In this document: positions 1 to 10,852 of the stretch, one piece after another
Layout: each line of letters begins with the position of its first letter
Numbering within the stretch: the stretch's first letter is position 1
Source: Macrocystis pyrifera
Lineage: Eukaryota; Sar; Phaeophyceae; Laminariales; Laminariaceae
NCBI GenBank assembly: GCA_031763025.1
Contig: JASSKH010000003.1
Coordinates: 3,384,501 to 3,448,500 of the forward strand
Length of the DNA: 64,000 nt
Direction: 5' to 3'
Notes under the pieces: model-generated
What the model was told of the DNA's origin: nothing
The model's input: only the letters and a program-made list of their open reading frames with translations
The model's database searches: none
Made by a program: the position numbers and the translations under genes

Positions 1-2
1 CG

Positions 3-1862
3 GTCCTGTCGGGGAGGACCGCACACGAGCTCAGCAGCTGGGGCCGGCTCCCCCCGACAGTACGGGGCCGGACCCGGGGTCAAAGCCAACGCCTGGAGGG
101 TGAACCTGCTGTGCACCAGGTAAGGATGGATGAAGGAGCCGCAGACGCGCTGCTTGCGGTAGCGTACGAGTCGTGGACGAAGCCTGGGAGTATGCTGGAT
201 CGTACGTCTTGGACGACGGAGGACGCAGTGGCTTTGATGGCCGGAGGACCTGCTGTGGAGAACAAAGGGAAGTTGAGCGTGTGCATGCCGAGTGGTTTCC
301 CGGAAGACGTAGAACCGCCCCCACAGTCCGTAGCAGATGTAGAGCGTTCTCAATACAAAGCGGCGTGGCACGAGGCCATGAAAATTGAGTTGGACGGTCA
401 CAAAACGACCGGTACGTACGAAGCCGCGACACCGCCAAAAGGGCGGAAACCTGCAGGTGCGAAGTGGGTGTTTACCTACAAGACGGATAAGGATGGCTTG
501 ATAGTAAAGACAAAGGCCAGACTTGTGGCTAAGGGTTTTAGCCAGGTGCAGGATGTAGATTATTTTCAAACGTTTGCACCAACTCCCTCGTCAGCGTCAG
601 TTAAAATTCTGGCGGCTGTTGCAAATGAACATGGTTTAAAGATTTTTCATCTAGACGTCGCACAAGCTTTTGTTCGCGCGAAACTCGACGCCGAGATATA
701 CATGAAACTGCCCGGTGGGTGTGGTGACATGTCAGGAAAGATCGTCCGCCTAAACAGATCACTGTATGGTCTAAAGCAGAGCGGACGGCAGTGGGCCGGA
801 TTATTGCTAGAGACCGTGGTAGAGTACGGAATGGAGCAGTGTATGTCTGACCCGTGTGTGTTTCGCATGGTTGTGGACGGCAAGGTAGAACTGATCATGG
901 CCGTTCATGTAGATGACATCGTGATCGCAGGATCGGATGAGACATGTAGAGATTTCCATGCCGCGCTAGCTATGAAATTTCCCACGAATAACCTTGGCGA
1001 ACTGACTTGGTACTCTGGTTGTGCTTTCAAACGCGACTGGGAACTGGGGACATTGGAGATTACGCAGAAGGCGTTCATTGAGAGCATGCTGAATCATTTT
1101 GGTGTTAACTCATCCTCTGATATCCCCGCGACCCCCGGTGTGGAACTAGGTCCAAGAGAGGAGGGCGAACTTGGAGGAGACTGGCCGTACAGGGAGGCTG
1201 TGGGCAGCTTGATGTGGCTGTCGACCATGACGAGGCCGGACATCTCGAACGCTGTGCGTGCTGTGGCGCGCCACTCCCAGAACCCAACGGAGAGGCACTG
1301 GAAGGCAGTTTTGAAGATTATGGCTTACCTCCACGGGACCAGGTTTATGGGATTGACTTTTGTACGGGGCTCGGGTTTGGATTTGACTGCGTATAGTGAT
1401 GCTGATTATGCGGACAAGTCGAACGATAGGCGCTCGGTATCGGGGACGGTAATTACCCTAGGGGGTGCGGCCGTCAGTTGGGCAAGTAGTACGCAGAGGT
1501 GTGTTACGTTGTCGACAGCAGAAGCAGAGTATGTCGCCCTGGGTGAAGGGGTGAAGGAAGCTTTGTTTACGGGCGCGGTGTTGTCGTTTATCTGTCCAGA
1601 GCTAAGCGGATCATGTGTCCGGGTTTTCGAGGATAACCAGGGGGCCATAGCGTTGGCTGAAAACCCTCTTAGTTCTGCTCGGAGTAAGCATATCGACGTG
1701 CGTTTTCATTTTGTCAGAGAGCTACTTCGTGCTAAGAAGATCGACATTCAGTTGGTAGCTTCGGAAGAGCAGCACGCGGATATTTTGACGAAATCCCTTG
1801 CTGCGACCCCTTTTAAGTCTCATCGTAGGTTCTTGTTGAATCTGCCTTTGGAGGGTGAGTGA
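3..1862 (+). CDS. Copia-type retrotransposon Pol polyprotein, 3' part (reverse transcriptase + RNase H), cut by the window edge
   Basis: This is the C-terminal part of a Ty1/Copia Pol polyprotein, which copies element RNA into DNA. The frame has no stop back to base 3, so it continues to the left of the window; a GTG at 111 and an ATG at 126 lie in frame but are not believable starts. Counting residues from 111, the RT begins near 99, with KWVFTYK at 118-124, the first catalytic Asp in HLDVAQAF (180-187), LYGLKQSGRQW (218-228) and the active site as HVDD (266-269) instead of the more usual YVDD. RNase H follows with YSDADYAD (428-435), LSTAEAEYVAL (467-477), EDNQ (507-510), SKHIDVRFH (525-533) and DILTKSLA (557-564). 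There are no frameshifts or stops, so this copy may be young. Gag, protease and integrase would lie upstream. The family is certain; activity is an inference. Confidence 0.95.
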   Translation, partial: VLSGRTAHELSSWGRLPPTVRGRTRGQSQRLEGEPAVHQVRMDEGAADALLAVAYESWTKPGSMLDRTSWTTEDAVALMAGGPAVENKGKLSVCMPSGFPEDVEPPPQSVADVERSQYKAAWHEAMKIELDGHKTTGTYEAATPPKGRKPAGAKWVFTYKTDKDGLIVKTKARLVAKGFSQVQDVDYFQTFAPTPSSASVKILAAVANEHGLKIFHLDVAQAFVRAKLDAEIYMKLPGGCGDMSGKIVRLNRSLYGLKQSGRQWAGLLLETVVEYGMEQCMSDPCVFRMVVDGKVELIMAVHVDDIVIAGSDETCRDFHAALAMKFPTNNLGELTWYSGCAFKRDWELGTLEITQKAFIESMLNHFGVNSSSDIPATPGVELGPREEGELGGDWPYREAVGSLMWLSTMTRPDISNAVRAVARHSQNPTERHWKAVLKIMAYLHGTRFMGLTFVRGSGLDLTAYSDADYADKSNDRRSVSGTVITLGGAAVSWASSTQRCVTLSTAEAEYVALGEGVKEALFTGAVLSFICPELSGSCVRVFEDNQGAIALAENPLSSARSKHIDVRFHFVRELLRAKKIDIQLVASEEQHADILTKSLAATPFKSHRRFLLNLPLEGE

Positions 1863-2160
1863 GGGGTATGAGCATTATTCGATGAGTACCGTGTTTGAGT
1901 GATGCGAGGAATAATTTGTCAGGTCGCCAACCCTGCGCTACTTTGAGGGGCATGGGGAAGTAGGGCACCGCTTGGCATTTTATTTTCTGGCCATGGTCAT
2001 CGTTTGGAATGCGGCCGTTGTTTCAATTGCAATGGTTTGGAGTATATGGGTTATACAGGGGGTTTTGACCCGGTGGCCGGGTTTCCTCCTGCGGGACTGT
2101 CGTTGGCTGTTCTTAGGTCCTAGCAAGTCTTGAATGTCTTTTCGGTCTCGTCACTGCTGT

Positions 2161-2176
2161 GAAGAGCCAGGGAGGG
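2161..2176 (+). other. Polypurine tract of the Copia element
   Basis: A purine-rich run, GAAGAGCCAGGGAGGG, directly abuts the TGTT start of the LTR. In LTR retroelements this is the plus-strand primer site. The 300 bases between the Pol stop (1862) and this tract hold no other recognisable feature. Confidence 0.6.
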
Positions 2177-2437
2177 TGTTCGTTTGGATCGTTCCAGCAG
2201 CGACGGTTACAAGGTGTAGAGGGTTGCGTATATCTTCGCAGGCGTCATTATGAATTATGCCGTGTGTTCACGAGGAGAGTTTGAGCACTCCGTTCTCTGC
2301 TCCGTTCTCTGCTCCGAGCTACGAGCTAGGCTCCGCTCTCTCTCCCCTCCTCTGTCCCCTAATACAACGATTATAAATAAACTCATCAGACCACGTGGTG
2401 GTCAGGGCATCCAGGCTTGGGTTGGACTCTACGAACA
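2177..2437 (+). mobile_element. 3' LTR of the Copia element (261 bp)
   Basis: The borders are called from a perfect 7-bp inverted terminal pair, TGTTCGT at 2177-2183 and ACGAACA at 2431-2437, directly behind a polypurine tract. Inside, a TTATAAATAAAC stretch near 2370 could act as TATA box or polyadenylation signal, and a CT-rich block with a repeated CTCCGTTCTCTG lies at 2288-2350. The matching 5' LTR is outside the window, so the borders rest on the terminal inverted pair and the tract alone. The target duplication would start with GGGAG at 2438. Confidence 0.7.
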
Positions 2438-3144
2438 GGGAGCACGCCAGACAGCAACCGCTGTAGTCAGCAGCCACGAGTTAGTTAGTTGTGGGAACGG
2501 GGGGAACTCTATGCTGTAGTTGAGAGGATATACCCGCGGCCATATTAGTTCAGTTTGTACATTGATATTACCTTGTGCGCGCCTTTTTCCTCTCGTGTAT
2601 TTTTTAGGCAGCTGAATTTTGATTTTTTATGGTTTTTTTTTAATCTTCCTAGGGCTCCAGCACCTTTGTGTCACCACGAACTCCTTCATTCGAGAGTTAG
2701 TGTGAGATCAACAACAACAACAACAACAACATCTCGCTCGACATGGGCCTTGCCTATGACTTTGGATCTGGAAAGTTTCTGTTCGCGGGAGGACCAGAGC
2801 TACTTCCTGGGTACATTAGGCTCACCCTTCTAGAAGTACTGCCACCCTCCTACCTCTGGCGCTCCTTCCCTCCCTCCCCTCCTCCTTCCCCCCCGTCTCT
2901 CCCTCCCTCCTATTGTGCAACAGTAACTTCATGCTTTTCTTATCCTGAAACCAAAAAAGTGTGGCGATGTCCGCTGCCGCAGTGATGCCTGCTGCCGTGC
3001 CCAGTCACAGCCTCAAACGGGACTGAAGACTGGAGGACGCCCGGGGCAGCACCAGCGCCAAAAGTTGAGGTCGGCCTCGCGCGCTAAAACTGGATATCCC
3101 CACTAGCTCCCTGGGGAAGAAGCTGCTGCTGACCTTGGACGCAA
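2438..3144. other. Non-coding stretch; CAA microsatellite and a doubtful short open frame
   Basis: A (CAA)7 run near 2711-2730 is followed by an ATG at 2743 that opens an 80-codon frame. The first 22 codons read like ordinary protein, but the rest is CT-rich low-complexity sequence (2860-2910). I see no family match and do not call it a gene. The remainder shows nothing recognisable. Confidence 0.4.
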
Positions 3145-3284
3145 TTTGGTCGGCTAAAATTGACCGGTCAAGATTGGTCAGTCAATATTGGTCGGCTAAG
3201 ATTTTTCGGTTAAGATTGGTCGGTTAAGATTAGTACCTTAAGATTGGTCGGTTGAGATTAGCTGGATAAGATTGGTCGGTTGAG
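3145..3284 (+). repeat. Degenerate tandem repeat, unit about AAGATTGGTCGGTT
   Basis: Nine or so imperfect copies of a 14-17-bp unit follow each other (TTGGTCGGCTAAAATTG, AAGATTGGTCAGTCAA, AAGATTGGTCGGTTGAG and so on). No function is suggested. Confidence 0.8.
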
Positions 3285-3409
3285 CTTTCCCGTAGTCTCT
3301 GCATACTAGCAGTCGGGCGGTAGTGGGAAGCCGTGCCCGCCTTGTCGGCGAGAGGGGACGACAGACTCGGTTGGTGTCGACTTTACCCCTTCGGAACCCT
3401 TTCTGAGGG

Positions 3410-3560
3410 ATGTCGACCAAAACAATGAAGAATTTGGTGCTACCAACCGTCCAGGAGCAGTGGGAGCGCTGACAGGTACTGGTAGGAAGGATCATGCTGC
3501 TTGCGCCCGTGCCGTGCGACTCCTTGCTTTGCAACCATTGTGACTCGGACACCATTTTGG
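3410..3560 (+). repeat. Dispersed repeat shared with 62441-62605
   Basis: The blocks GACCAAAACAATG, CCGTGCCG-T-CGRCTCCTTGC and CTCGGACACC occur here in the same order as near 62.5 kb, with diverged sequence between them. This is probably an old copy of an unnamed element; borders are approximate. An open minus-strand frame over it is repeat-derived. Confidence 0.45.
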
Positions 3561-3690
3561 AGAATATCATCCCCCAAATATGCAGTGCTCGTTGCTGCAA
3601 TCGTCACGTTTTATCGTCAATTGTGCCCTCTGAGGTCCTGTAAGAGGGTTAAGGTACTGTAGATGTGTTCTAAAAAAGAAGTCAAGTGGA

Positions 3691-3714
3691 GGGGGGGGGG
3701 GGGGGGGGGGGGGG
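3691..3714 (+). repeat. Poly-G run of 24
   Basis: Uninterrupted 24 G, directly readable. One of many long G or C runs in the window. Confidence 0.95.
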
Positions 3715-4277
3715 TGCGTTTGCGTCAGGTTTTGTTCCTCGTGGTTTGTGTTTTTCAGCCTTCCTTTTTTCACTGCATGTATGCTTGTTCTGGAAGCCAT
3801 TCGGGCAGCACTCCAGGATGGCTGCTCACTCTTTTCTTCTCGCTTTCGTTCCCCGGCAGTTACATGCAGCACGTCAGACCATGTAGTTGTGTACGACTAC
3901 GAGTCGTCTCCGGCAATCGTGGCCTTGAAAACTAGCAACACTCCAGATGTCAACGCTGCTGGAGCCCGTGTAAATAGCTCTATCGCGTGTTTGTACAGTA
4001 ATACGTCAGTGTCATATTCCCGTATGGTGTACGAAGCGTATGTTTGTTGCGTCGCACGTGACATGCGTCTTTTTTATTGTTTTTGGTATGATAGGCCGTT
4101 GAACTGGTTATCATCTTGGTACGATACCCCGATTGAATTGTTATACTTTGTTTTCTGCCTATTTTATACGAGGATATGGTACATTGTGCCTTTTTGCTCC
4201 CGCGGGGTCGATTATTGCATTGTGGCAATATTCTACGAGCTGGTTCAAGCATACGTTTCGTACGCATCCAATCTCCA

Positions 4278-4503
4278 CGCCGTATTTTGGAGATAGATCC
4301 TGAAATTGGCCCACGTATTTCATGAACCGCTGCATCCTTTTTGTGTTTTGTTTGTATTTCTAAAAATATATGTTTGAGTCTTGGAGAGATCCAAAAATTC
4401 TGGCGAACAAACAAAACAAAACAAAAAACGTTGGCCAACGGCTTGACAGGGGCCGATAGAAAAACGTGTGCAAACCAGCAGGATCTATCTCCAAAAAACG
4501 GCG
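4278..4503. mobile_element. Small element with 25-bp terminal inverted repeats (226 bp)
   Basis: The left arm at 4278-4302 (CGCCGTATTTTGGAGATAG...) and the right arm at 4479-4503 match as reverse complements at 24 of 25 positions. The 176-bp interior codes for nothing. This is the shape of a MITE; no target duplication is obvious and no second copy was seen in the window. Confidence 0.6.
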
Positions 4504-5599
4504 CAGACATATGGACGTATGTGCGGTATTGAAAGTGCTAAAAATAAGACGCTGCCTTGAAATTACATAGTTTCAGTATAGGGCAAACATTTGGCTCTAA
4601 ATAATACCGTACTTGATATCGGCCCTGCGCAGTCAGTTTTTCGAAAATTTGCGCGAAAGTTTTTACAGACATGACTTGGAGTGCCTGTAACCGGATCGCT
4701 CAGATTTTTATGTGAAACAGATGGTTTCTGGCTACGGAAATGCCTGACTGACTATTTTTGACCTGTTTGAAGGCATGTGATTGGTCGGGACACAATTTCG
4801 CCGCGAGCGCCAGCCCTAGGCCCTAAACAACAAAACTGCTGTCCATGTCACCCTCTCTCGCTGTTCATTACGTTCAGTATGATACCAAGTATTTGACACC
4901 CGGTGAGATATCGCGATCGGCATTAGTGGCGGATAAAATCTGGGGCGATGTGCTTGAACCAGCCTGTAAAGTAAGATCAACAAAGTTAACAACTACCGGC
5001 ACATTTACACTACACATACAATCTACAAAACAGTAGTACCTCGCCTGCACGTCTACGTATCTACCAGGTACTCTGTACAACATCTACATCATCACATCTT
5101 TACGTCTACACCTACAAACCGTACCATACCGCACATATACAACACAACCACCCACACACGCCACAACCCAAACGAACAGCAGCATGTATGAGAGACGAGA
5201 AAACAACACTTGGCCCGCGGCACCTGCAACTATGATAGATGGTGATCGTCCAGTGATGTATCTAGCCTAGAGTGTAGAGCTATATTTGCCATACGCAACC
5301 AACAACACATCTATTTTCGGCTTCGAAGAATCTCGCAGGCTAGCATTGATCTGTTATACCAATATGGACCAAACGTCCCTTACATTTCCGGCCAGAGCGG
5401 TATAATAGTTCCTATCAATAGGAGCTACGAGATGCACCTATGCTACAGCAGTAGTTGTAGTACGTGGGACTAACAGCGGTCAGTAGCGATATATTAGCAT
5501 AGCCAGTGAACGAGCAGTACCACCAGCACCCGCAAGAATATGGTGAAAATTATAAAAACAGTTTACCGGTATGTTCCTTATGCTTCACACGTACAGATC
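4504..5599. other. Non-coding, nothing recognised
   Basis: No believable coding frame. A CA-rich stretch runs from about 5080 to 5165, a fragment resembling family G (TTTCCGGCCAGAGCGGTA) lies at 5388-5405, and single TACCAGGTA and TACAGCAGTA words occur at about 5062 and 5444. Confidence 0.6.
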
Positions 5600-5830
5600 A
5601 CGATATATCTATCTATCTACGACTTGAAGATCATCCACTGAAAAAATCCTGACCTGCGTTCTGAGGTGCTGTGCATGATCTGTATGGTACAGATCCCACC
5701 CAGGAAACGTATGTCCCACTGCTGTAGAGCATGCAGATCATGGTGGCTCCTGCCCGGCAACATGTGAGACGCCATGTAGATCAGAAAACCTATCTGCCAC
5801 TGAAATATCTGCTGTATACAGTAGACACCA
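5600..5830 (-). repeat. Family F repeat copy (AGATCAT-rich, about 230 bp)
   Basis: Reverse-orientation relative of the stretches at 40.67 and 60.51 kb. Shared blocks include GCATGATCTG, CAGATCCCACCCAGGAAAC and GTAGATCAGAAAACCTATCTGCC. Each copy is full of AGATCAT/ATGATCT words. It is non-coding; borders are approximate. Confidence 0.5.
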
Positions 5831-7374
5831 CCCTGTCCCTCAACACAAGGACTTTTATAATATTAGTACAAAGTAAAAACGGTTTTTGCGCATAGGGACA
5901 GAATAGTAATCAAGTGGGAATCGATCATCTGTCCGTTGTGTGAAAAGCCGGTTGCTGGTTGTATAGCTCTGGTCAACGGCCCTACGTACCAGGTACCAGG
6001 TACTTGTGGCCCATATAGGTGGTGGGAGAGTACATGGACGCTTCGCCTGATGACGGTGTTCGTTGAGAAATGGCAGGAAAGTAAAAGGGTGAAAACGCCT
6101 GGTTGGCCCATGGTGTCTGTCGCTCTGCCGTGTTCCGTGTATGACTGCGGCACGGCGACACAGCAACACGGCGGAGGTGAACAGCGTTGCGACCCGCCTT
6201 TTCGCGCTGGCAAATCAACTCACCAACTTTGTACCCAACTGCTGTTTATTTATGAAAAAAAGTGGTGTCGGGTTGGGCGGTACATGGCACCCGTCTCGAA
6301 ACCACGCAGCGTTCGGTCTGCGCCGTCTGTCACTGCTGCGGGCAGCACGGCGGGAAAACCGCGCACAATATACGTACACCATTAGAGAAGCCTGCTGTAT
6401 ATCTGCGGAACAGCAGCAGCAGTACCAGTAGACTATGTGCTATGCTGATGTGGATTTACTGCGAGCTGTCAAAGACTGATTACCAGTCGAGTGTTCACAA
6501 AAATAGGGGGGAATTTCGACTGGTTGGTCATATCCTATGCTATTCATGGGGCGGTGCGTGATACACTAACTCTTGAAAAGTTCAGCCACGCAAGCAAGTC
6601 TGTGAAGATGAAGCCCCCCAACGCTTGACAGTTGACAGTCCAGGCCGCGAGAGAGACACGACGGTCGAATTAAGATGTAACCCTGCCGGGTAAAACGGCT
6701 AAGGAAGCGACCAATGGCAGTTCGTTACTTATTCTCAACCTTCCACTATTACTTGTATTGATAGTACAGGAAAGAGCGTCAGCAGCTGCAGAGTAAAATT
6801 ACAATCATGCCGCGCGCGTGCCGTACGTACCACTCTCTCTGTACTCCAATAAAAAGGACATGATGTTGGATATCAAAACACACACACGGTTCTTCCATTT
6901 TGGGAGAGAGTGAGTGGTGCGCTACAGCATTTTACGTTTCGCTTTCAGACACCCCCCCAACCCCAGCAGCCTGACTCGTATGGTTGATGCTGTAATTCGT
7001 CGCTTTCTCGTCACTTTTTTTTTCGACATTTCCCCCCCCCCCCCCCTTTTTGACCCTTTTAGTTCTGCACTACGAATTGTGTCCAGAAACCTAAACATGA
7101 CTCTAATTCCAAGTGTGTTTTCCGCACAACGGGAGTGCAGTACTAAAAGGTCTTCAAGCCTCGAAGGACGAGGCCGAGCAGACCGGACTTAATGAAATAT
7201 GGATTGCTTCGTAGTTGTCGCTCAGTGATGACGACGTCGGTGTTGGTGCTGCTTGTAATTGGCCGATCGGTTTGCACCCTTGACACACATATTAACAATA
7301 TGCCTGGTACGATGATGGTGGAGCGGACCAGCAGCGACTTATGATAGGAACTCCGATAGTGAAGGGATTCCGTT
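5831..7374. other. Non-coding; palindromic words and a poly-C run
   Basis: Contains two overlapping TACCAGGTA words at 5987-6002 and 15 C at 7032-7046. Several short frames overlap on both strands without any family signature. No gene is called. Confidence 0.6.
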
Positions 7375-7643
7375 ATGTGCAGGACTGGTCGGCACAAAAC
7401 TTTGTGCAGGACGTGCGTCATCAATTTTAACCTTGCACGTCGGCCCAGATCAACCCGGTTCAAGGACTGAACCTCAGCCTAACCTCAAGCCTTTGGGGGG
7501 CTCGACGTCGGCAGGGGCAGTCACACGGCTCCGCCGCGTGTTTTGGTGGCATTTTTCCAAAACAAATCCGGGCGGCCAAAAGGCCAGCCTTGACCAATAA
7601 GACCCGCACCCTGCACATTTTTTGGTGCCGACCCGTCCTGCAT
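7375..7643 (-). repeat. Family E element, copy 1 (about 270 bp)
   Basis: Begins ATGTGCAGGACTGGTCGGC and ends with the inverted form at CCGTCCTGCAT, giving about 35-40 bp of imperfect terminal inverted repeat. Internal landmarks shared with the other copies are the CACGGCTCCGCCGCGTG block, the GTGGCATTTTTCC block and CCAGCCTTGACCAATAAGACC. The orientation is opposite to the copy at 35085. No transposase is present. Confidence 0.7.
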
Positions 7644-7689
7644 ATAGGGCGAGCCATGGCAGAGGGGAACCCCTAAATGGAGCGCGGCG

Positions 7690-7885
7690 CTGCACCCTAA
7701 TTCGTGCAGCGCAACCTGGTCCATTTCAAGCCTGCTCGTCGGCCCAGACACAAGCCAACTTCAACCATACCCCTAGACCCAACCCCAACCCTCGGGAGGG
7801 TTCGAGGTCGGTAGGGACGGTGACGGGCTCCGCCGCGTGTTTCGGTGGCCGAAAAAAACTGCCTCTCGATCAATCAGGTCGTTGC
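7690..7885 (-). repeat. Family E, truncated copy next to copy 1
   Basis: Repeats the order CTCGTCGGCCCAGAC, CCCAACCCTCGGGAGGGTTCGAGG, GGCTCCGCCGCGTGTTTCGGTGG of the full element but lacks clean ends. Same orientation as the neighbour at 7375. Confidence 0.55.
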
Positions 7886-9021
7886 GCTGTCGTAGATACA
7901 CACCAGGCAGAACTCACCACTCGTAACTCAAGCGTACTGAAGTTTGCGATCGATCGATTGTACTGCTGTAGAAGGAAGGCTACCAAGTACTGTACATGAT
8001 AGTGATGGTCTGGGCACCATGTTGTATGACAACATAACCACCCGAAAAGTATCACCACAGGTCTTTAGACAGTCTACGATCTTGCTTGAACACTGCTGTA
8101 CGTGCAACATGGTGTCGATGCATCACAAACGATTATCATGTCTCTGGTGGACACGGGGAGAAAGAGGGCTCCAAGCCGGCTGCAAGCCAAGACCGGAACC
8201 TGGCGGTAGGCTCTGTACAAGCGATGACCCCTGAGGTCATCACACACAACCACACACACCACGGTCAGCGAAGAGATCAAACAGCGAGTGCGCACGTACA
8301 AAATTCAAACCGTGTGCTCAGTAAGCAGACATCACCCCATCGATACAACAAAATGTCACCTTCGCATATTCATCTCGCACGTGCCCGCACGTGTCCGCAT
8401 GCACCCGCATACGAGCGGCGAAGGAGACCCATCATCTCGCTTCGGCAACGTCCCAGTAGGCCCCTCAGGCACGGCGCATCATCCCATATCCTCTGTCCTT
8501 GTATTCTGTCCTGGTATGGCGCGGCCCAATAAAGCACCTTCGAAAATCCCCGGTCCCCTTGAAACGAAGGCATTTCATTGTTCGTTGCACATAAAAGTTG
8601 TATCACAAAATACACGCAACAGGTAGTGCGAATACGTACTAAAAAACAAGCGCCCCCAGGTATTAAACATTGAGTATTAATCACTCAATCGGTAACACTC
8701 ACAGCTGGCGTAATATTTTTCATCAAAACAAGTATATACTCGTATTCAAGTTCGGTACCAGTGCCACATTCTTGCTCTATGCCCGCGTCTGGGTCGCAAA
8801 AGTTGCGTTTTACTCCTCTCAAGTGTTGACCAGAGAAAAATCCGCGACGCCTGCCCGCGAGCGCCAGCTGGGTTGGTGCCCCGACAGTTCGACGGGCCTT
8901 GCCGGTTGGGGGTCCCCCTGAGGTGACCTGGTCGGCCGGAAACCTGGAAGCACCAGCGCATTTCTTGTGCGAGCAGAGGCCATCGTTCGCACTTTGCTTC
9001 TGTATGTATATTATCCTCCTC
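7886..9021. other. Non-coding, nothing recognised
   Basis: Many short overlapping frames, none with a domain signature. The stretch ends just upstream of the TATA box at 9022. Confidence 0.5.
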
Positions 9022-9029
9022 TATAAAAG
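9022..9029 (+). promoter_or_regulatory. Candidate TATA box (TATAAAAG)
   Basis: TATAAAAG occurs 199 bp upstream of an ATG that opens a GC-rich 63-codon exon. A transcription start about 30 bp downstream (near 9053) would give a 5' leader of about 170 bases. This is suggestive, not proven. Confidence 0.35.
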
Positions 9030-9220
9030 TTGTTGCGGACTCTAAAAAACCCAACAGACCCGGTGTGGCGAGCAGTGGGCGGAAGGCACTGCCAGCACGC
9101 GACAACCAGAGAGCGCGAGCGAGAGCCCCCTGCCCCCGGAAACAAAAAAAGTCCGTGCGTTTTGCGCGCAGGGCAGTGTGGGATACAGCCGGCTCAGCAG
9201 CAGCGACGGCGGGGCCTAAA

Positions 9221-9409
9221 ATGGTGGTGCCCCGGCAGGGCTCCGGTGCGGACCGGCACACCGAGCTGTTGCCACAAGTTGGGAGAGCGGAGGCGGCGGC
9301 GGCTGCGGCGGCGTCGGCGTCGGCTAGCGGGACCGGACGCAATACTAGGAAGAAAGCGATGGAGCCCGAGAAAGGAGCAGCTAACCGCCGAGAGGATGCG
9401 GAAGCCCAG
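9221..9409 (+). CDS. Candidate first exon, alanine-rich N-terminus of an unknown protein
   Basis: The ATG lies in a favourable context (AAAATGG) and the 63 codons end exactly at a GTGAGG donor (9410), phase 0. The product starts MVVPRQGSGADRH, has an Ala/Ser-rich run at residues 24-36, and ends with a charged stretch rich in Lys, Arg and Glu (RKKAMEPEKGAANRREDAE). GC content is higher than in the flanks. No family is recognised and no downstream exon could be assigned. The frame stays open through the donor into a CAG-repeat-coded alanine tract, which is probably intronic. It could be a chance frame in a GC-rich repeat. Confidence 0.35.
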
Positions 9410-9488
9410 GTGAGGGATGGGTCGAGGTTCGGATTGCCGCTTTTGGATTACCACGCGTGGGCAGCAGCATCAACATGGGAAGCGGAAC

Positions 9489-9530
9489 CAGCAGCAGCAG
9501 CAGCAGCGGCAGCAGCAGCAGCAGCAGCAG
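9489..9530 (+). repeat. CAG trinucleotide microsatellite
   Basis: About 14 CAG units with one CGG interruption, readable directly. Confidence 0.95.
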
Positions 9531-10779
9531 TAGCACTGCTGGGTGTGCTTTTTTATATGGGGCAAACGACTTGTCGGCCTACCTTTCTCGTCTGCTTCCC
9601 TGCCTGCCTTTGCGCGACACAGACCCGTTCTGTGCTTGGCTGCAATTGTTCATTGCTCACAGCGGATAGCGCAAATGAACGATGTCTCCTGTCTGCCCTC
9701 GAACGATCGCAACGCCAGCCTCTTGTTGGAAGCATTTGGATGCATGATACGTATTGCCGTCCTGCTGTAAGTACCAGTAGTTTCTGTCGTGTGTCTTTTG
9801 GGTGGCACAAGGCCCTTTAGCTTTATCATTGTTCCACGGGCTCCATCTTTGTCGTTCGTGTCGAAACACAAGTAAATGCTTGTCCTGGGCCCGGCCTGGT
9901 CGATGTCGGCACCCTGCGAACTTTCTTGCTTTCTCCGCACTGCTTGTTTGCACGAGTTCAACACGAGCAAGGCAAGCAGTAGCCTCGCTCTCAGCTATAT
10001 ATTCTCGCAGTTTGTGATTGAGAAGATGATGAGTGCATGCATCATCCAAACGGCTTACAGTCTACCAGGTATTATAGAATAGTACATAGTTTTTGTGTGA
10101 GAGAAACCGAAGGTGGTCCATCGCTGTATTTGACCAAAGTTTTTTTCAGAAGAACTTTTTCATCATCTCAGCTGTACACGTACTGCCTACTACTCCTGGT
10201 GTACTGGTACCTGGCAGACGATGTCGACGGGTAGAAAGAACGGTTTAATGTGAAGAAAACAACAGACAAATACGATGCCTACTGCCTATCATACTATTGC
10301 TCCTTACACTCCGGGTTTACTCGTACTCCTACTGCTGTTCGTACTTCATATTAATAGTAGACGACTACCGCTGTTGTGCGAAACTCCAGACTCACAGATG
10401 TCGATATAAATGTGCAAGCAGAGCACCAGGTGTCATACAGCAGCAGCAACAGCTGGTTTTCGATGCTGTCTTCCCTTCTCATGCGTTGCCGTGGTCATCG
10501 TCACCACGATTCGCAGGATCAATAGATCAGGCAAGGTCAAGTCGGCTATCACCGCATGTAGCTGGTACCGGTACCACACTGGACGGAAAATAAAGGAACG
10601 GTCAAGTATTGATAATAACACCTAAAAGCTTCTTATATTTTCGTCCTATGTGGTACTGCTGTAGTTCAGGTCTAGACACACCAGTGTCTACGTGTATGTA
10701 TGTGTCAGTCAGTCACTAGACCACTCATACGTACCAGTATACGCGGAGAGCTACAAGAGCCCAGAGCCAACCCCTTGCG
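9531..10779. other. Non-coding, nothing recognised
   Basis: No believable gene. TACCAGGTA lies near 10063, and TACTGCTGTA and related palindromic words near 10652 and 10565. The overlapping short frames on both strands carry no domain signature. Confidence 0.55.
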
Positions 10780-10852
10780 AATGCAGTCCCGTTTTGGAAA
10801 CAAACTAGTTAGAATTTGACTGGATTGCCCCCGAAACGGGACTGCAGTCCTA
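10780..10852. mobile_element. Family C MITE (about 75 bp)
   Basis: The left arm ATGCAGTCCCGTTTTGG and right arm CCGAAACGGGACTGCAGTCC form inverted ends around a short AT-rich core. The best copy of this family is at 58757-58833. Confidence 0.65.

Noticed and set aside
2743-2985. Protein start MGLAYDFGSGKFLF after a CAA leader
   Set aside because: Only about 22 codons look normal and the rest is CT-rich simple sequence. No homologous family is recognised.
8746-9342. Ala-rich minus-strand frame of 198 residues
   Set aside because: It is the reverse reading of the GC-rich candidate exon, with no splice or start support.
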